DNA of 64,000 nucleotides from Neobacillus notoginsengisoli. GTDB taxonomy: Bacteria; Bacillota; Bacilli; Bacillales; Cytobacillaceae. The DNA lies in assembly GCF_003515685.1 (NCBI RefSeq), contig NZ_QWEG01000002.1:186001-250000 (forward strand), given 5' to 3'. The notes beneath the pieces are model-generated. The model was not told the origin of the DNA. It ran no database searches and saw only the letters and a list, made by a program, of their open reading frames with translations. This document shows positions 24,595 through 33,103 of the stretch, one piece after another. The translations under genes were made by a program, and so were the position numbers. Each line of letters begins with the position of its first letter. Within the stretch, counting starts at the first letter, position 1.

Positions 24595-27099
24595 TTGAAG
24601 AAGTATTTAAGTGTAGTGCTGTCCCTTCTCCTCGTCATCACCCTTCTGCCGTTTTCGGGCGGCGCCGCCAAAGCAAGCGAGCCTGATGCCGACCTATGGA
24701 ATGTTGTGAAACCATTGGGAACTACCGTTACGTTCGTGAATACCGGTGCCCATCCGGATGATGAAAGAAGCGATTTCCTCGCCTATTTGTCAAGGGGCCT
24801 TGGTGTGAAAACATCGAGCCTGATTGCGAACCGCGGTGAGGGCGGGCAAAATGAAATCGGCCTGGAACTCGGTAACGCCCTCGGGACTATCCGTTCGCGG
24901 GAGATGATTGAGGCCGCCAAGATTACAGGAGTAAAGGCCTACCACCTCAGCGAGACAACCACAGATGACATTTATGACTTCGGTTTTTCAAAAAGCCCCG
25001 TTGAAACGCTGGAAAAATGGGGAGAAGACGTGACGTATGAGCGGCTGATCCGCTTCATCCGGATCTATCAGCCTGATATTGTCATGCCTTCCTTCCTAGA
25101 CGTTGATACCCAGCACGGCCACCACCGCGCGATGACGATCCTGAGCGAGAAAGCGTTCAAGGATGCCGCTGATCCGGCGGTCTATCCTGGGCAATTAAAA
25201 GAAGGCTTGTCTGTCTGGCAGGTGAAGAAGTTCTACCTTCCAGTTGCGAAGGACGATGCGACAACCTCAATTGAAATTGGCATGTTCGATCCCGTCTACG
25301 GCATGTCCTATCCGCAGCTCGGTGAGCAGTCGCGCTATTTGCACAAAAGCCAGGGCATGGGGAACGACATACCGGTCGCGCCAAGGCAAACCCATCTTAA
25401 ACTCGTGAAATCCGCGGTTGATACAAATGGTGACAGAAGCCTGTTCGCAGGGATTCCTTTTAACTTCAAAGAGTGGGCCGAAGTTTTGCCGAAAAACGCC
25501 AATGACTTGAAAGTCCAATATACGAAGTTTCAGGCAGACTTAGATGCGATTATATACGCATACCCGAGCAGGGAGAACGTGTTCGTGAAAAGCCAGAAGG
25601 CTCTCAAGGATGTCGAACGGCTTTTGGCAAAAACAGAAAGCGCCAAGCTTGAGGCATCATTAAAAAATGACCTCCTCCACAAGCTCTCATTGAAGAAAGA
25701 GCAGCTTCAGGTAGCAAGCTTCGAAGCATCAAGTCTAGACGTTGTCGCTAAAGCGGCAGACAACATCTTGACAAAAGGCCAAACAACAACAGTGACAGTC
25801 AATCTTAAAAACAATGGCAGCAAGGATTTGAAAAACGCGGCGGTTAACCTGCTCGTGCCTAATGGCTGGAAGGTTTCCGGTACTAGATCAGTGGGCGATC
25901 TTGGTGCGGGTGAAGCAGCAACGCTGAAATTTGAAGTGGCTGTCCCGGAGGATGCGAAAGACTACCATGCGTACGATGAAGCTGCCATCCGGGCCGCTGT
26001 CAGCTTTGAATCAACTGGTGCCAAAACCGTCCAGGTGAAAGAGCTTGAAGGAACCATCGCAGTCCTTCCTGATGTCGCTTTGACCTTGTCGCCGGAGGAT
26101 CTTGTCGTCAACACAGCCAATGTGCAGGACGAAATTCCCGTTGCCGTGAAGGTGAAAAATTACCATGATGGCGCAACGAGTGCGAAAGTGGCGCTGAATG
26201 TCCCGGCAGGCTGGGATGTGTCGCCCGCTTCGACTGTCGTCAATTTTGCCAAAAAGCTTGAGGAAAAAGAGGTCAGCTTTACACTCGTTCCTCCAGCAGA
26301 TATTGAGGAAGGAAATTTCGAGATTGATGCTGTGGCGGAAGTTGGAGGAAAATTATTTCGTTCTACTGTCCAGGAAATCAGCTATGGGCATATCGGTACA
26401 TTCTATTATCAATACCCGGCCAAGGTAAACGGAGTCGCGTTTGAGCTCCTCACGAATCCTGACTTGAAAATCGGCTATATCGAAAGCGGCTTTGACATGG
26501 TGGCGGATTACTTATTGAATGCCGGCCTGAATATAACTAAGCTGACCGAAGCCGATCTGGCTACTGCTGACCTGAGCCAATACGATACAATCGTGACCGG
26601 CATCCGGGCTTACTTGTCGCGCCCTGATTTGAGGGCTAACAATGAACGCCTAAAAGAATACGTGGCAAATGGCGGGCACTTGGTCGTCCAGTACCACAAG
26701 CCGGATGATGGCTGGAACAAAGACACGACCGCTCCTTATCCGCTAACAATCGGCACGCCGTCAATCAAATGGCGGGTTACCGATGAAAATGCCAAAGTAA
26801 CGGTTCTTCAGCCTGAGTCGCCGCTGTTCAACTACCCGAACAACATCACCGACAGCGACTGGTCCGGCTGGGTTCAGGAGCGCGGACTGTACTATCCAAT
26901 GGTTTGGGCGCCGGAATATGAAACCTTCGTCAGCATGGCCGACCCGGGCGAAGAGCCATTCGATGGCGGCATCCTTATGGCCAAGTACGGCAAGGGCACA
27001 TACTTGTATACGAATTTAGTCTTCTACCGCCAAATCCAGGGCCAAGTCCCAGGCGGGTACCGAATCTTTACGAATTTGATCAGCTATGGAGGACAGTGA
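24595..27099 (+). CDS. Secreted PIG-L-family deacetylase with NEW3-type domains
   Basis: 834 residues. The signal peptide covers residues 1-28. A PIG-L (GlcNAc de-N-acetylase-like) domain at ~45-260 carries the metal motif AHPDDE at 52-57 and a later HGHHRA. Two immunoglobulin-like NEW3/NPCBM-associated domains follow (about 385-490 and 495-600), then a C-terminal ~220-residue domain of the glutamine-amidotransferase-like kind (YDTIVTGIRAYLSRPDL, GGHLVVQYHKP). The TTG start has AAAGGGG nine bases upstream. It probably removes acetyl groups from an extracellular N-acetylated sugar. It is divergent from the ROK-ABC operon with a matching operator, so the two are likely co-regulated. Confidence 0.88.
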   Translation: MKKYLSVVLSLLLVITLLPFSGGAAKASEPDADLWNVVKPLGTTVTFVNTGAHPDDERSDFLAYLSRGLGVKTSSLIANRGEGGQNEIGLELGNALGTIRSREMIEAAKITGVKAYHLSETTTDDIYDFGFSKSPVETLEKWGEDVTYERLIRFIRIYQPDIVMPSFLDVDTQHGHHRAMTILSEKAFKDAADPAVYPGQLKEGLSVWQVKKFYLPVAKDDATTSIEIGMFDPVYGMSYPQLGEQSRYLHKSQGMGNDIPVAPRQTHLKLVKSAVDTNGDRSLFAGIPFNFKEWAEVLPKNANDLKVQYTKFQADLDAIIYAYPSRENVFVKSQKALKDVERLLAKTESAKLEASLKNDLLHKLSLKKEQLQVASFEASSLDVVAKAADNILTKGQTTTVTVNLKNNGSKDLKNAAVNLLVPNGWKVSGTRSVGDLGAGEAATLKFEVAVPEDAKDYHAYDEAAIRAAVSFESTGAKTVQVKELEGTIAVLPDVALTLSPEDLVVNTANVQDEIPVAVKVKNYHDGATSAKVALNVPAGWDVSPASTVVNFAKKLEEKEVSFTLVPPADIEEGNFEIDAVAEVGGKLFRSTVQEISYGHIGTFYYQYPAKVNGVAFELLTNPDLKIGYIESGFDMVADYLLNAGLNITKLTEADLATADLSQYDTIVTGIRAYLSRPDLRANNERLKEYVANGGHLVVQYHKPDDGWNKDTTAPYPLTIGTPSIKWRVTDENAKVTVLQPESPLFNYPNNITDSDWSGWVQERGLYYPMVWAPEYETFVSMADPGEEPFDGGILMAKYGKGTYLYTNLVFYRQIQGQVPGGYRIFTNLISYGGQ

Positions 27100-27124
27100 G
27101 TGTCGAGGAAGGAAGAGGATGGAG

Positions 27125-27152
27125 AAGGAAGCAGGAGGGCCTGCTTCCTTTT
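27125..27152 (+). terminator. Intrinsic terminator after the PIG-L gene
   Basis: A perfect 11-bp stem AAGGAAGCAGG/CCTGCTTCCTT with loop AGGG, followed by further T. Confidence 0.9.
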
Positions 27153-27173
27153 ATAATGGTGAAGCATACATAT

Positions 27174-27226
27174 AGTGCCTGGCACCCTATCGGGACATTA
27201 AATGTCCCACTAGGGTGCCAGGCACT
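27174..27226. repeat. REP-B palindrome, copy 3 (most complete)
   Basis: The outer arms AGTGCCTGGCACCCTA and TAGGGTGCCAGGCACT (16 bp, perfect) enclose inner arms GGGACATT and AATGTCCC. It sits between two convergent genes. Confidence 0.95.
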
Positions 27227-27252
27227 CATTAATGCATTTAATTATGTTAGTT

Positions 27253-27738
27253 TTATCGCCCTGACACAAACAATCCAAACTGGGCGAGGAGGGCGCTGCC
27301 GATGTAGGTGCCCATGAAGACGAAGACGGCTACAATCGCAACCTTCCAAGATGTTTTCCTAAGGTCGACGAGCTGGTCGGCAACGGAGATTCCTGCAAAG
27401 GCGAGAATCGGGGTTGTAATCGACAGGAAGTCGACTGCGCCAATGGCTTTGATGAACCAATCAGAGGCGGAACAGAAAATGAGCGATGTAATCGCAACCC
27501 AGCCGAGGACCGGGAAATCCTGGACAAAGCGCAGGGAAACTTTTTTGGATAAATCAGAAATAAGGATACCGATGAAAGAAAATGCCCACAATGTGATCAA
27601 GCCGTAAATGGTCAAGATCGAGATTGGGGTTGATTCTGGATTTTTCAAAAGCTTGATTTGCTGGGTGAACAGAATTAGTCCGATGCTGAGCAATAAAATC
27701 AAACCGAATTTAACGTATTTATTCATGCCTGCGGCCAT
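27253..27738 (-). CDS. Membrane protein paired with the DUF3100-type protein
   Basis: 161 residues with about five helices. Its ATG overlaps the stop of the preceding gene by one base (TAATG), so the pair is translationally coupled and probably forms one transporter. GGGGTG lies before the start. I do not recognise a named domain. Together with the adjacent amidohydrolase it suggests uptake or export of an acyl-amino acid or similar conjugate; this is inferred from context only. Confidence 0.75.
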   Translation of the reverse strand: MAAGMNKYVKFGLILLLSIGLILFTQQIKLLKNPESTPISILTIYGLITLWAFSFIGILISDLSKKVSLRFVQDFPVLGWVAITSLIFCSASDWFIKAIGAVDFLSITTPILAFAGISVADQLVDLRKTSWKVAIVAVFVFMGTYIGSALLAQFGLFVSGR

Positions 27739-28526
27739 TATCTTTCACCCCTTACAAATAAACGGTACATGAAGCGCTGCAGCGGAACGGCCAGGAACAC
27801 CATCGTGAATGTTCCGAGGAAGCTTGTCAGCAGCTGGCTCGCCGATGCGTAAGCCAAAATGGTACTTTGCATATCCGGAATCCGCGCGACAAGGCTTGAG
27901 GACGATGCGGTCATCATGCTGGCAGAGCCCATGCCCGATGCGATCGCCAATGCCTCGACCCGGAATCCTAAATCTAGCATGATTGGCGCGAGGATACTAA
28001 AGAAGATGGCGCCAAACAGGGTGCCGATAATGTAAAGCGACAGAACGCCGCGTCCTTCTGCAGAATCCAACGTATACTTTTCAGTGATATAAGCAAGCTC
28101 GCCTTCACGGCCCAGGCCGAGTGTCGCCCCAATTGCTTCACGTCTTAAGCCAAGGAACAGCGCGACCGGCAGGCCTAAAAGGACTGTTCCTAGGTTTCCG
28201 AGTTCCTGGAAAATGAAAATCCAACCGAGTTTCACAATTTCCTTTAGGTGCGGCGCGACGTCAGCTCCGTACCTTGCCATCAGCGGCAGCATAATAAAAA
28301 TGAGATATTTACTGGCAAACTTCACGTTTCCAGGACTGTAAACCTTTTGCAAAATTCCCTTTCTGAAAAAAGGAATCCCAAGCACCATCGTAATCAGGAT
28401 GGCGAAAACGAGCGGCAATAAGCCGATTTTAACGTTCCCAATCGGAATCGCCTGGAAGCCGATCATTTCCGCGGCTATAATGACTAGCAGGACAAACACG
28501 AGCAAAAAACTAAATTTCGATTTCAT
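27738..28526 (-). CDS. DUF3100-type multi-pass membrane protein
   Basis: About 262 residues with eight or so helices and a conserved-looking ASGMGSASMMTASSSSLVA stretch near residue 195. The pattern matches the DUF3100 family as I know it, often found beside M20 amidohydrolases. The start is set at 28526, where GAGAGAGG is eight bases upstream; a TTG six bases earlier is in frame. The role is probably transport. Last but one gene of the M20 operon. Confidence 0.75.
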   Translation of the reverse strand: MKSKFSFLLVFVLLVIIAAEMIGFQAIPIGNVKIGLLPLVFAILITMVLGIPFFRKGILQKVYSPGNVKFASKYLIFIMLPLMARYGADVAPHLKEIVKLGWIFIFQELGNLGTVLLGLPVALFLGLRREAIGATLGLGREGELAYITEKYTLDSAEGRGVLSLYIIGTLFGAIFFSILAPIMLDLGFRVEALAIASGMGSASMMTASSSSLVARIPDMQSTILAYASASQLLTSFLGTFTMVFLAVPLQRFMYRLFVRGER

Positions 28527-28610
28527 CGTCAAAGCCTCTCTCTTGATGTAAATTTGTGTTCAAATAATGGGAGCTTCATCCCGGCTGGAGCAGTCCAAGC
28601 GGCGCTCCTT

Positions 28611-29867
28611 CTAGTCCAGTATGGATGAAAGCAGTACTTCATACTCGGCGTACGAACGTTTATAGAGCTTGTCCCGGTCGATTTTGCCACTCATCTCTTC
28701 CAAAACTTGAGCCATGAATCGTGGAAATATTTCATAAATATACTCGGGATCGACATCAATGAAGTCATCACCGTGAATCGTGCCTGTAAAACCGCTGTAG
28801 CCAACCTGGATGCATGGGAACAGATAGGAAAGGTCCCCGATGTCGCCGGCGGCACTAATTGGGTTGTTGTTTTTGATTGCCGCGATTTCGTCATTCTTTT
28901 CAAAAGTACTGATGACAAATTCATTCAAGTAGCGGTCCTGGACGAACGGCAGATAGCCCATCTGCGTTTCAAGCTCCACTTCTCCCTGCAGCGCCTGGGC
29001 ACTTCCGAGCGCGGCGTCATCCATCCGCTTGACGACTTCCTTCATATAGTCAATCGATTGCGTCCTGATGTCACTGCCAACGGTAATTTGATTCGGGATG
29101 ACATTGGTCGACATATCCGAGTCCATCACAATTGGATTAATGCGCACCATTTCACGTTCGTTTAGCTGCTGGCGGCTGAGTCCTAACGCTACATTAAAAA
29201 GCGTTGACATGCTGTATGCATTTTTGCCAGAGAACGGATCAAACCCCGCATGGCTCGCTTTTCCCTTGAACGTGTATTTCTTGTACAAAAATCCAGCCAG
29301 GTCGCAGTTGACTTCAATCGTCCGCTCTGGGAATTCGCCTCCCATCGCATGGACACAGATGCCAACGTCGATATCGTCAAAAACGCCCAACTTCATCGCT
29401 TCCGGCTTGCCGCCGTAATAGCTGATTTTCCCTTCAGCGAGCAATTTGGCGCGGTAAGCGAGGTCGAGATACTCCTCGGCCGGAACGAACACAAATGTCA
29501 GGTTGAAATCGAAGTTTTTATACGCTTCCGACTTAAACAGATAGCTGTAAAGCGCGAGCGCAATCCCAACCTGCGTGTAGTGGCCGCAGTTGTGGGCGGC
29601 GCCGGTTTCCGGATCGGACCATTTGTGGCTCGGCGCATACACGGCATCGAGCTCGGCAATGAAGGCAATGTTCAGGTTCTTTCCTGCGTTTAGTGTCGTT
29701 TTAAATCCGGTCGTGCTGAACTCTTCCAGTTCAATGGCCGGATTTACTTTTTTCAAAAAATCGATGACTGTCGCTTTCGTTTTAAATTCTTTGAAACCCA
29801 GCTCGGGATTATTGAAAATTTGTTTTGATAAAGCTGCAATTTCTTCATATTGTTCTTTAAATAACAT
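28611..29867 (-). CDS. M20-family amidohydrolase/peptidase
   Basis: 418 residues, M20D-like. Metal-ligand motifs are FIAELDAV (residues ~70-77), AAHNCGHYTQVG (~89-100) and VPAEEYLD (~128-135). A dimerisation-type insertion contains FKGKASHAGFDPFSGKNA, and IHGDDF near the end supplies a further ligand. Enzymes of this group hydrolyse N-acyl or aminobenzoyl-amino acid conjugates. GGAGG lies seven bases before the ATG and a strong promoter is upstream. It heads an operon with the DUF3100-type pair, an arrangement suggesting uptake and cleavage of one substrate. Confidence 0.9.
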   Translation of the reverse strand: MLFKEQYEEIAALSKQIFNNPELGFKEFKTKATVIDFLKKVNPAIELEEFSTTGFKTTLNAGKNLNIAFIAELDAVYAPSHKWSDPETGAAHNCGHYTQVGIALALYSYLFKSEAYKNFDFNLTFVFVPAEEYLDLAYRAKLLAEGKISYYGGKPEAMKLGVFDDIDVGICVHAMGGEFPERTIEVNCDLAGFLYKKYTFKGKASHAGFDPFSGKNAYSMSTLFNVALGLSRQQLNEREMVRINPIVMDSDMSTNVIPNQITVGSDIRTQSIDYMKEVVKRMDDAALGSAQALQGEVELETQMGYLPFVQDRYLNEFVISTFEKNDEIAAIKNNNPISAAGDIGDLSYLFPCIQVGYSGFTGTIHGDDFIDVDPEYIYEIFPRFMAQVLEEMSGKIDRDKLYKRSYAEYEVLLSSILD

Positions 29868-29915
29868 CTCTCAAACCTCCGTTTATAATGGAGTCTATTT
29901 ATCCAACACTCCCCT

Positions 29916-29944
29916 ATAGTATTCAAATAAACACCTTCCGTCAA
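29916..29944 (-). promoter_or_regulatory. Sigma-A promoter of the M20-DUF3100 operon
   Basis: On the minus strand TTGACG, exactly 17 bp, TACTAT. Initiation near 29909 gives a leader of about 40 nt. The best promoter match in the window. The rest of 29868-30150 holds only A+T-rich sequence and the next REP-A copy. Confidence 0.8.
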
Positions 29945-30084
29945 TACGAATGTTTGAATTTTATTTTTATTTAATGTTCGTTTTTATGCTAAAAAACAAT
30001 AATAAAACCGCTTGAAAACTAGTAATATATTAGTTTTCCAATAATAAAATATTAAGTTAAAATTTTCGGAAACCAATAAAAAAA

Positions 30085-30153
30085 GAAGCAAAGGGACGGT
30101 TCCAGCGCATCATTCGAGAGTCGAATGATGCACTGGAACCGTCCCCTGCCTCA
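30085..30153. repeat. REP-A palindrome, copy 4, touching the PilX stop
   Basis: GGGACGGTTCCAGCGCATC (30093 on) pairs along 25 bp (one mismatch) with 30121-30145 around a 3-nt loop. It ends at the stop codon of the pilX-like gene and may act as its terminator. Confidence 0.95.
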
Positions 30154-31503
30154 ATTTATTTCCCTGACTGGGTCGCTTACGATGATGTCTTGGACTGGGT
30201 TTGCTCCTGTGCCGGTATCCATGAAGAGTGGCGAGTTTTCGTAGTTGATTTGAACGAATTCGAATGTTCCTACTTTGTTCGCTCCTTTGGAGATGATTGA
30301 TTTTGCGATGATGGAGCCTGAAAAGGTGGCGTCTAATGTAATTTCGGCGTTCGGCGCAAAAATCATTCTCGCAGTAGGCATTGGGTTGCCATCAAGTTTG
30401 ATTGGGGAGGTGCCGCCCGTAATAATATGCCCCTGAATCCCTGAGGTGGTATTGACCATGAGTTGGGAATTCAACTCCTTCGCATACATCGACCCATAAA
30501 TGATCCCAGCGTTTATAGTCGTTCCCGGACCTTCAAGAAATACGTAAAGCTTGTTGGTATCCTTATCAATATTGATTTCGGAACCGCTGGCAAGTGTAAT
30601 ATTTTTTGCATAAATCGACAGCTTCCCTTTTCCAATAATTTTTATTTTAGCATTGGATGCAAGGGTCAGTTGCTCCACGATCAAATTCCGATTATAATCC
30701 CCGACATTAATGGTCAGTGTGCTCGAGCTATTCACCATCAGAGTTTTGAACGCCATATCCTTTCCCATCGTTAATAAATTGCCGGAAAATGATCCGGCAG
30801 TCGAAGGAATTTGGAATGCCGGGAACTCTGGAGTCACCGTCGCCGTTTTAGCATCGTATTTCATCTGCTCCCTTTCAAATTTACTCCCGGTAATCTTGAC
30901 TTGATTGCTCGCTTCCGTACTATTCGTCGCAACCGTTCCGGTAATTGGCGTGTTCGCAATATCAATACTGTCCCTGGCAAAAAGAACAGTATTGGACGGG
31001 ATCGTTACAACGCTTTTCGGCTTCCAGGAAACATGCACAATCCTTACAACCGTCCGCGACCGATTGTCGATTGTACCAACCGAAGTGATTTTATAATCAT
31101 TCGTATAAGAAATAATCGTATCACTGGAGATCTTTTCAATTTTGACTTTTGCGGTTGGTTTTTTGCCGAAGGATTCTTCAAAACCATCAACCGTTTTTTC
31201 ATTGCCCAAATTTAGGGCGGCATCGATATTGGCAAAAAAACCTGCTAGTGTCTGCTCCTTTGCATACGCTTTATTCATGACGCTGCTGATCTCATTCATC
31301 CCATAAGCGGAGCCTGCTTCGGCAATATAGTAGGCGGATTGGTAATCCCGCTCGCCTGTCCCCATTTTCACATTGTTTACAGCCATCCCCATCATGCCGA
31401 GTCCGAGCATTGAAACGACCACCATCACAACCATGACAAGGACAAGCGCCATTCCACGCTCATTTTTTGCAAAACCGATCCGCTTTTCCATATTCCCACT
31501 CAT
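30151..31503 (-). CDS. PilX-type pilus assembly protein
   Basis: 450 residues. The N-terminal signature is ERGMALVLVMVVMVVVSMLG with a long hydrophobic helix, then DYQSAYYIAEAG, typical of PilX N-terminal domains. The remainder is beta-rich and looks like a repeated beta-helix or bactofilin-like fold (LTLASNAKIKIIGKGKLSIYA, LASGSEINID). Its ATG overlaps the stop of the preceding pseudopilin gene. Together with the two upstream genes it forms a minor-pilin set. No ATPase or prepilin peptidase gene is nearby. Confidence 0.82.
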   Translation of the reverse strand: MSGNMEKRIGFAKNERGMALVLVMVVMVVVSMLGLGMMGMAVNNVKMGTGERDYQSAYYIAEAGSAYGMNEISSVMNKAYAKEQTLAGFFANIDAALNLGNEKTVDGFEESFGKKPTAKVKIEKISSDTIISYTNDYKITSVGTIDNRSRTVVRIVHVSWKPKSVVTIPSNTVLFARDSIDIANTPITGTVATNSTEASNQVKITGSKFEREQMKYDAKTATVTPEFPAFQIPSTAGSFSGNLLTMGKDMAFKTLMVNSSSTLTINVGDYNRNLIVEQLTLASNAKIKIIGKGKLSIYAKNITLASGSEINIDKDTNKLYVFLEGPGTTINAGIIYGSMYAKELNSQLMVNTTSGIQGHIITGGTSPIKLDGNPMPTARMIFAPNAEITLDATFSGSIIAKSIISKGANKVGTFEFVQINYENSPLFMDTGTGANPVQDIIVSDPVREIN

Positions 31504-31916
31504 TTCCTTGTATAGATGACTGTTGACAAAGTTGATTCCGGACTATTTGAAGCAGCCAGCGCCGTGACAGACAAGGTAACTTTATTATTTTCCATTTTGA
31601 TAGACAAATTCTTTAGATTTGAAATAATAGGAACGCCATTTTTCGTCAAATTGCCTTTTTCAAGCTTGTATATGTCCGTATCATTAATCGTTAACGTATT
31701 ATTCGACACAGTTACACTGGTTGCTTTTCTGATTTCTTTCGTCAAAATTTTGAGCGCGAGCCGGACGTCCGATTGATTCTGCACTTGGGCTGACTGGCTG
31801 ATGGCCTGCTTTTGCCCGAATAAGTGAATGCTGCTGGCAAGGAGCATAATCATAGAAAGGAGTGCCAATCCAGCCAACAATTCTACCAACGATAACCCCT
31901 TTTGGTTTTTTAGCAA
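31500..31916 (-). CDS. Pseudopilin with N-terminal methylation motif (PilW/ComGD-like)
   Basis: 138 residues. The type IV prepilin motif KG-LSLVELLAGLALLSM is at residues 6-22, with Glu5 of the mature protein present. A soluble beta domain follows. The TTG start at 31916 has GGAGGAG upstream. It overlaps the PilX-type gene by four bases and follows the PilV-like gene by 12 bp. Confidence 0.85.
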   Translation of the reverse strand: MLKNQKGLSLVELLAGLALLSMIMLLASSIHLFGQKQAISQSAQVQNQSDVRLALKILTKEIRKATSVTVSNNTLTINDTDIYKLEKGNLTKNGVPIISNLKNLSIKMENNKVTLSVTALAASNSPESTLSTVIYTRK

Positions 31917-31928
31917 AATAGCTCCTCC

Positions 31929-32384
31929 TTACTTGTTCCGAAGTACAAACGTTTCCATCTGCGCTTTCTTCATGGCCTTTGACTTGTCCTTGTAGACTTT
32001 TACTTTAAGTTGGACAGTGTCGGGATTAGCGGCGGAGGGCTTTAATTGGAGGAAGACATAATGGCCTCCGTCCGACTTCTCAAAGCATTTGTCCGCCGCC
32101 GCGCAATCCTTTGTCGTTGGCAAAAATAGATTGGAAGGGCCCGCAAGCTTCGTGGCCGCGCTGTCGATGGTGGGCTCAGTCGAGACAAAATGATAGACCG
32201 TTTCCATATTTGCTGCCGCCACATACGTTGCATCCATAATTGTTTTAGAGTGACTGTTTGAACGGGTAGACTGTACAAACATAGGCAGCATCGAAACAAT
32301 AATAATAAAAAGAATCGTAATCGACGCCAACACCTCCACCAACGTCACCCCTGCCTCAGACTTGACCCATGAAAACTTTTTCAC
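31929..32384 (-). CDS. Pseudopilin with N-terminal methylation motif (PilV-like)
   Basis: 151 residues with prepilin motif AG-VTLVEVLASITILFI. A single disulphide is possible in DCAAADKCFE. GTG at 32384 is preferred because AAAAGGAGG then lies eight bases upstream; the earlier GTG at 32393 overlaps that site. First gene of the pseudopilin set. Confidence 0.82.
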   Translation of the reverse strand: MKKFSWVKSEAGVTLVEVLASITILFIIIVSMLPMFVQSTRSNSHSKTIMDATYVAAANMETVYHFVSTEPTIDSAATKLAGPSNLFLPTTKDCAAADKCFEKSDGGHYVFLQLKPSAANPDTVQLKVKVYKDKSKAMKKAQMETFVLRNK

Positions 32385-32506
32385 CCAGCCCACCTCCTTT
32401 TAACAAACTCCCAAAAAATTTACAATTAACAACATCAGTATAGTTAAATCTATCTTAACAGCCCCGAAATACCCAAACAATCTGATAAAATGACTATTTC
32501 GTGTCA

Positions 32507-32575
32507 AAGCAGGGGGACGGTTCCAGCGCTTCATTCGGGACCCGAATGAAGCAGCAGAACCGTCCCCTTGCTTCA
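32507..32575. repeat. REP-A palindrome, copy 5
   Basis: GGGGACGGTTC (32513-32523) and GAACCGTCCCC (32557-32567) enclose the GCTTCATTCGGG palindrome. It overlaps the stop of the zinc-ribbon gene that follows. Confidence 0.95.
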
Positions 32576-32821
32576 TCCTGCTTGGCAGCGGGGGCAGGAT
32601 GGTTTGGCGGAGTCGTATTGGGAGCCGCAGCTGCGGCAGAAGATGATGCCGGATTCGATTGGTTTTTGGGCTGCGCCCGATGTTTTGCTCGGCTGGCTGG
32701 CTTCTTTTTTTGCGCCGCGGGTCCTTTTCATGAGAATCATGACGAGCACGAGTGTGATGAGATTGAGGACGAGGCTGGCTGCGATGAGGATGAGCAGCAA
32801 CAATGGGTCTTCTAAATTCAT
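32573..32821 (-). CDS. Small membrane protein with C-terminal zinc ribbon (82 aa)
   Basis: One N-terminal helix (LLLLILIAASLVLNLITLVL), a basic linker, and a C-terminal ribbon FCRSCGSQYDSAKPSCPRC (two CxxC). The start is set at 32821, where TAGGAGG is seven bases upstream. No named family. Separate from the large Ig gene because a terminator lies between them. Confidence 0.7.
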   Translation of the reverse strand: MNLEDPLLLLILIAASLVLNLITLVLVMILMKRTRGAKKEASQPSKTSGAAQKPIESGIIFCRSCGSQYDSAKPSCPRCQAG

Positions 32822-32944
32822 ACTTGTTCCTCCTATTTTCAACTAAATCTACTGCAAAATTTTCGTTAGTGAAAAATTCATTAAGTTAGATGTGTTAATC
32901 TCCTGCATGTTCAAGGGGAATGAATATCTTCAGAATAATGCCTT

Positions 32945-32991
32945 TTAAAAAGCCCCTGAAACCACGGCAAAACCCGGCCGTGGTTCAGGGG
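32945..32991 (-). terminator. Intrinsic terminator of the giant Ig-protein gene
   Basis: On the minus strand CCCCTGAACCACGGC pairs with GCCGTGGTTTCAGGGG (one bulge) and is followed by CTTTTTAAAAG. It marks the 3' end of the long secretion-locus transcript. The remainder of 32822-33103 shows nothing else. Confidence 0.9.
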
Positions 32992-33103
32992 AAATACTAA
33001 TTAAGAAAGATTAGTAATTCGGTACTTTCGCAGATGCATCTTTTCATTTAACGATACAACTTGCAAATAGTGCACAACACAAATACAAAATTCCCAAACG
33101 ATC

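Noticed and set aside
24595-27099. Carbohydrate-binding NPCBM fold at the C terminus of the PIG-L protein
   Set aside because: The visible Ig-like modules fit NEW3-type spacers; the final domain looks amidotransferase-like rather than a lectin, so no binding module was called.
27096-27317. 73-residue reading frame after the PIG-L gene
   Set aside because: It contains the intrinsic terminator and the REP-B palindrome and has no ribosome binding site of its own.
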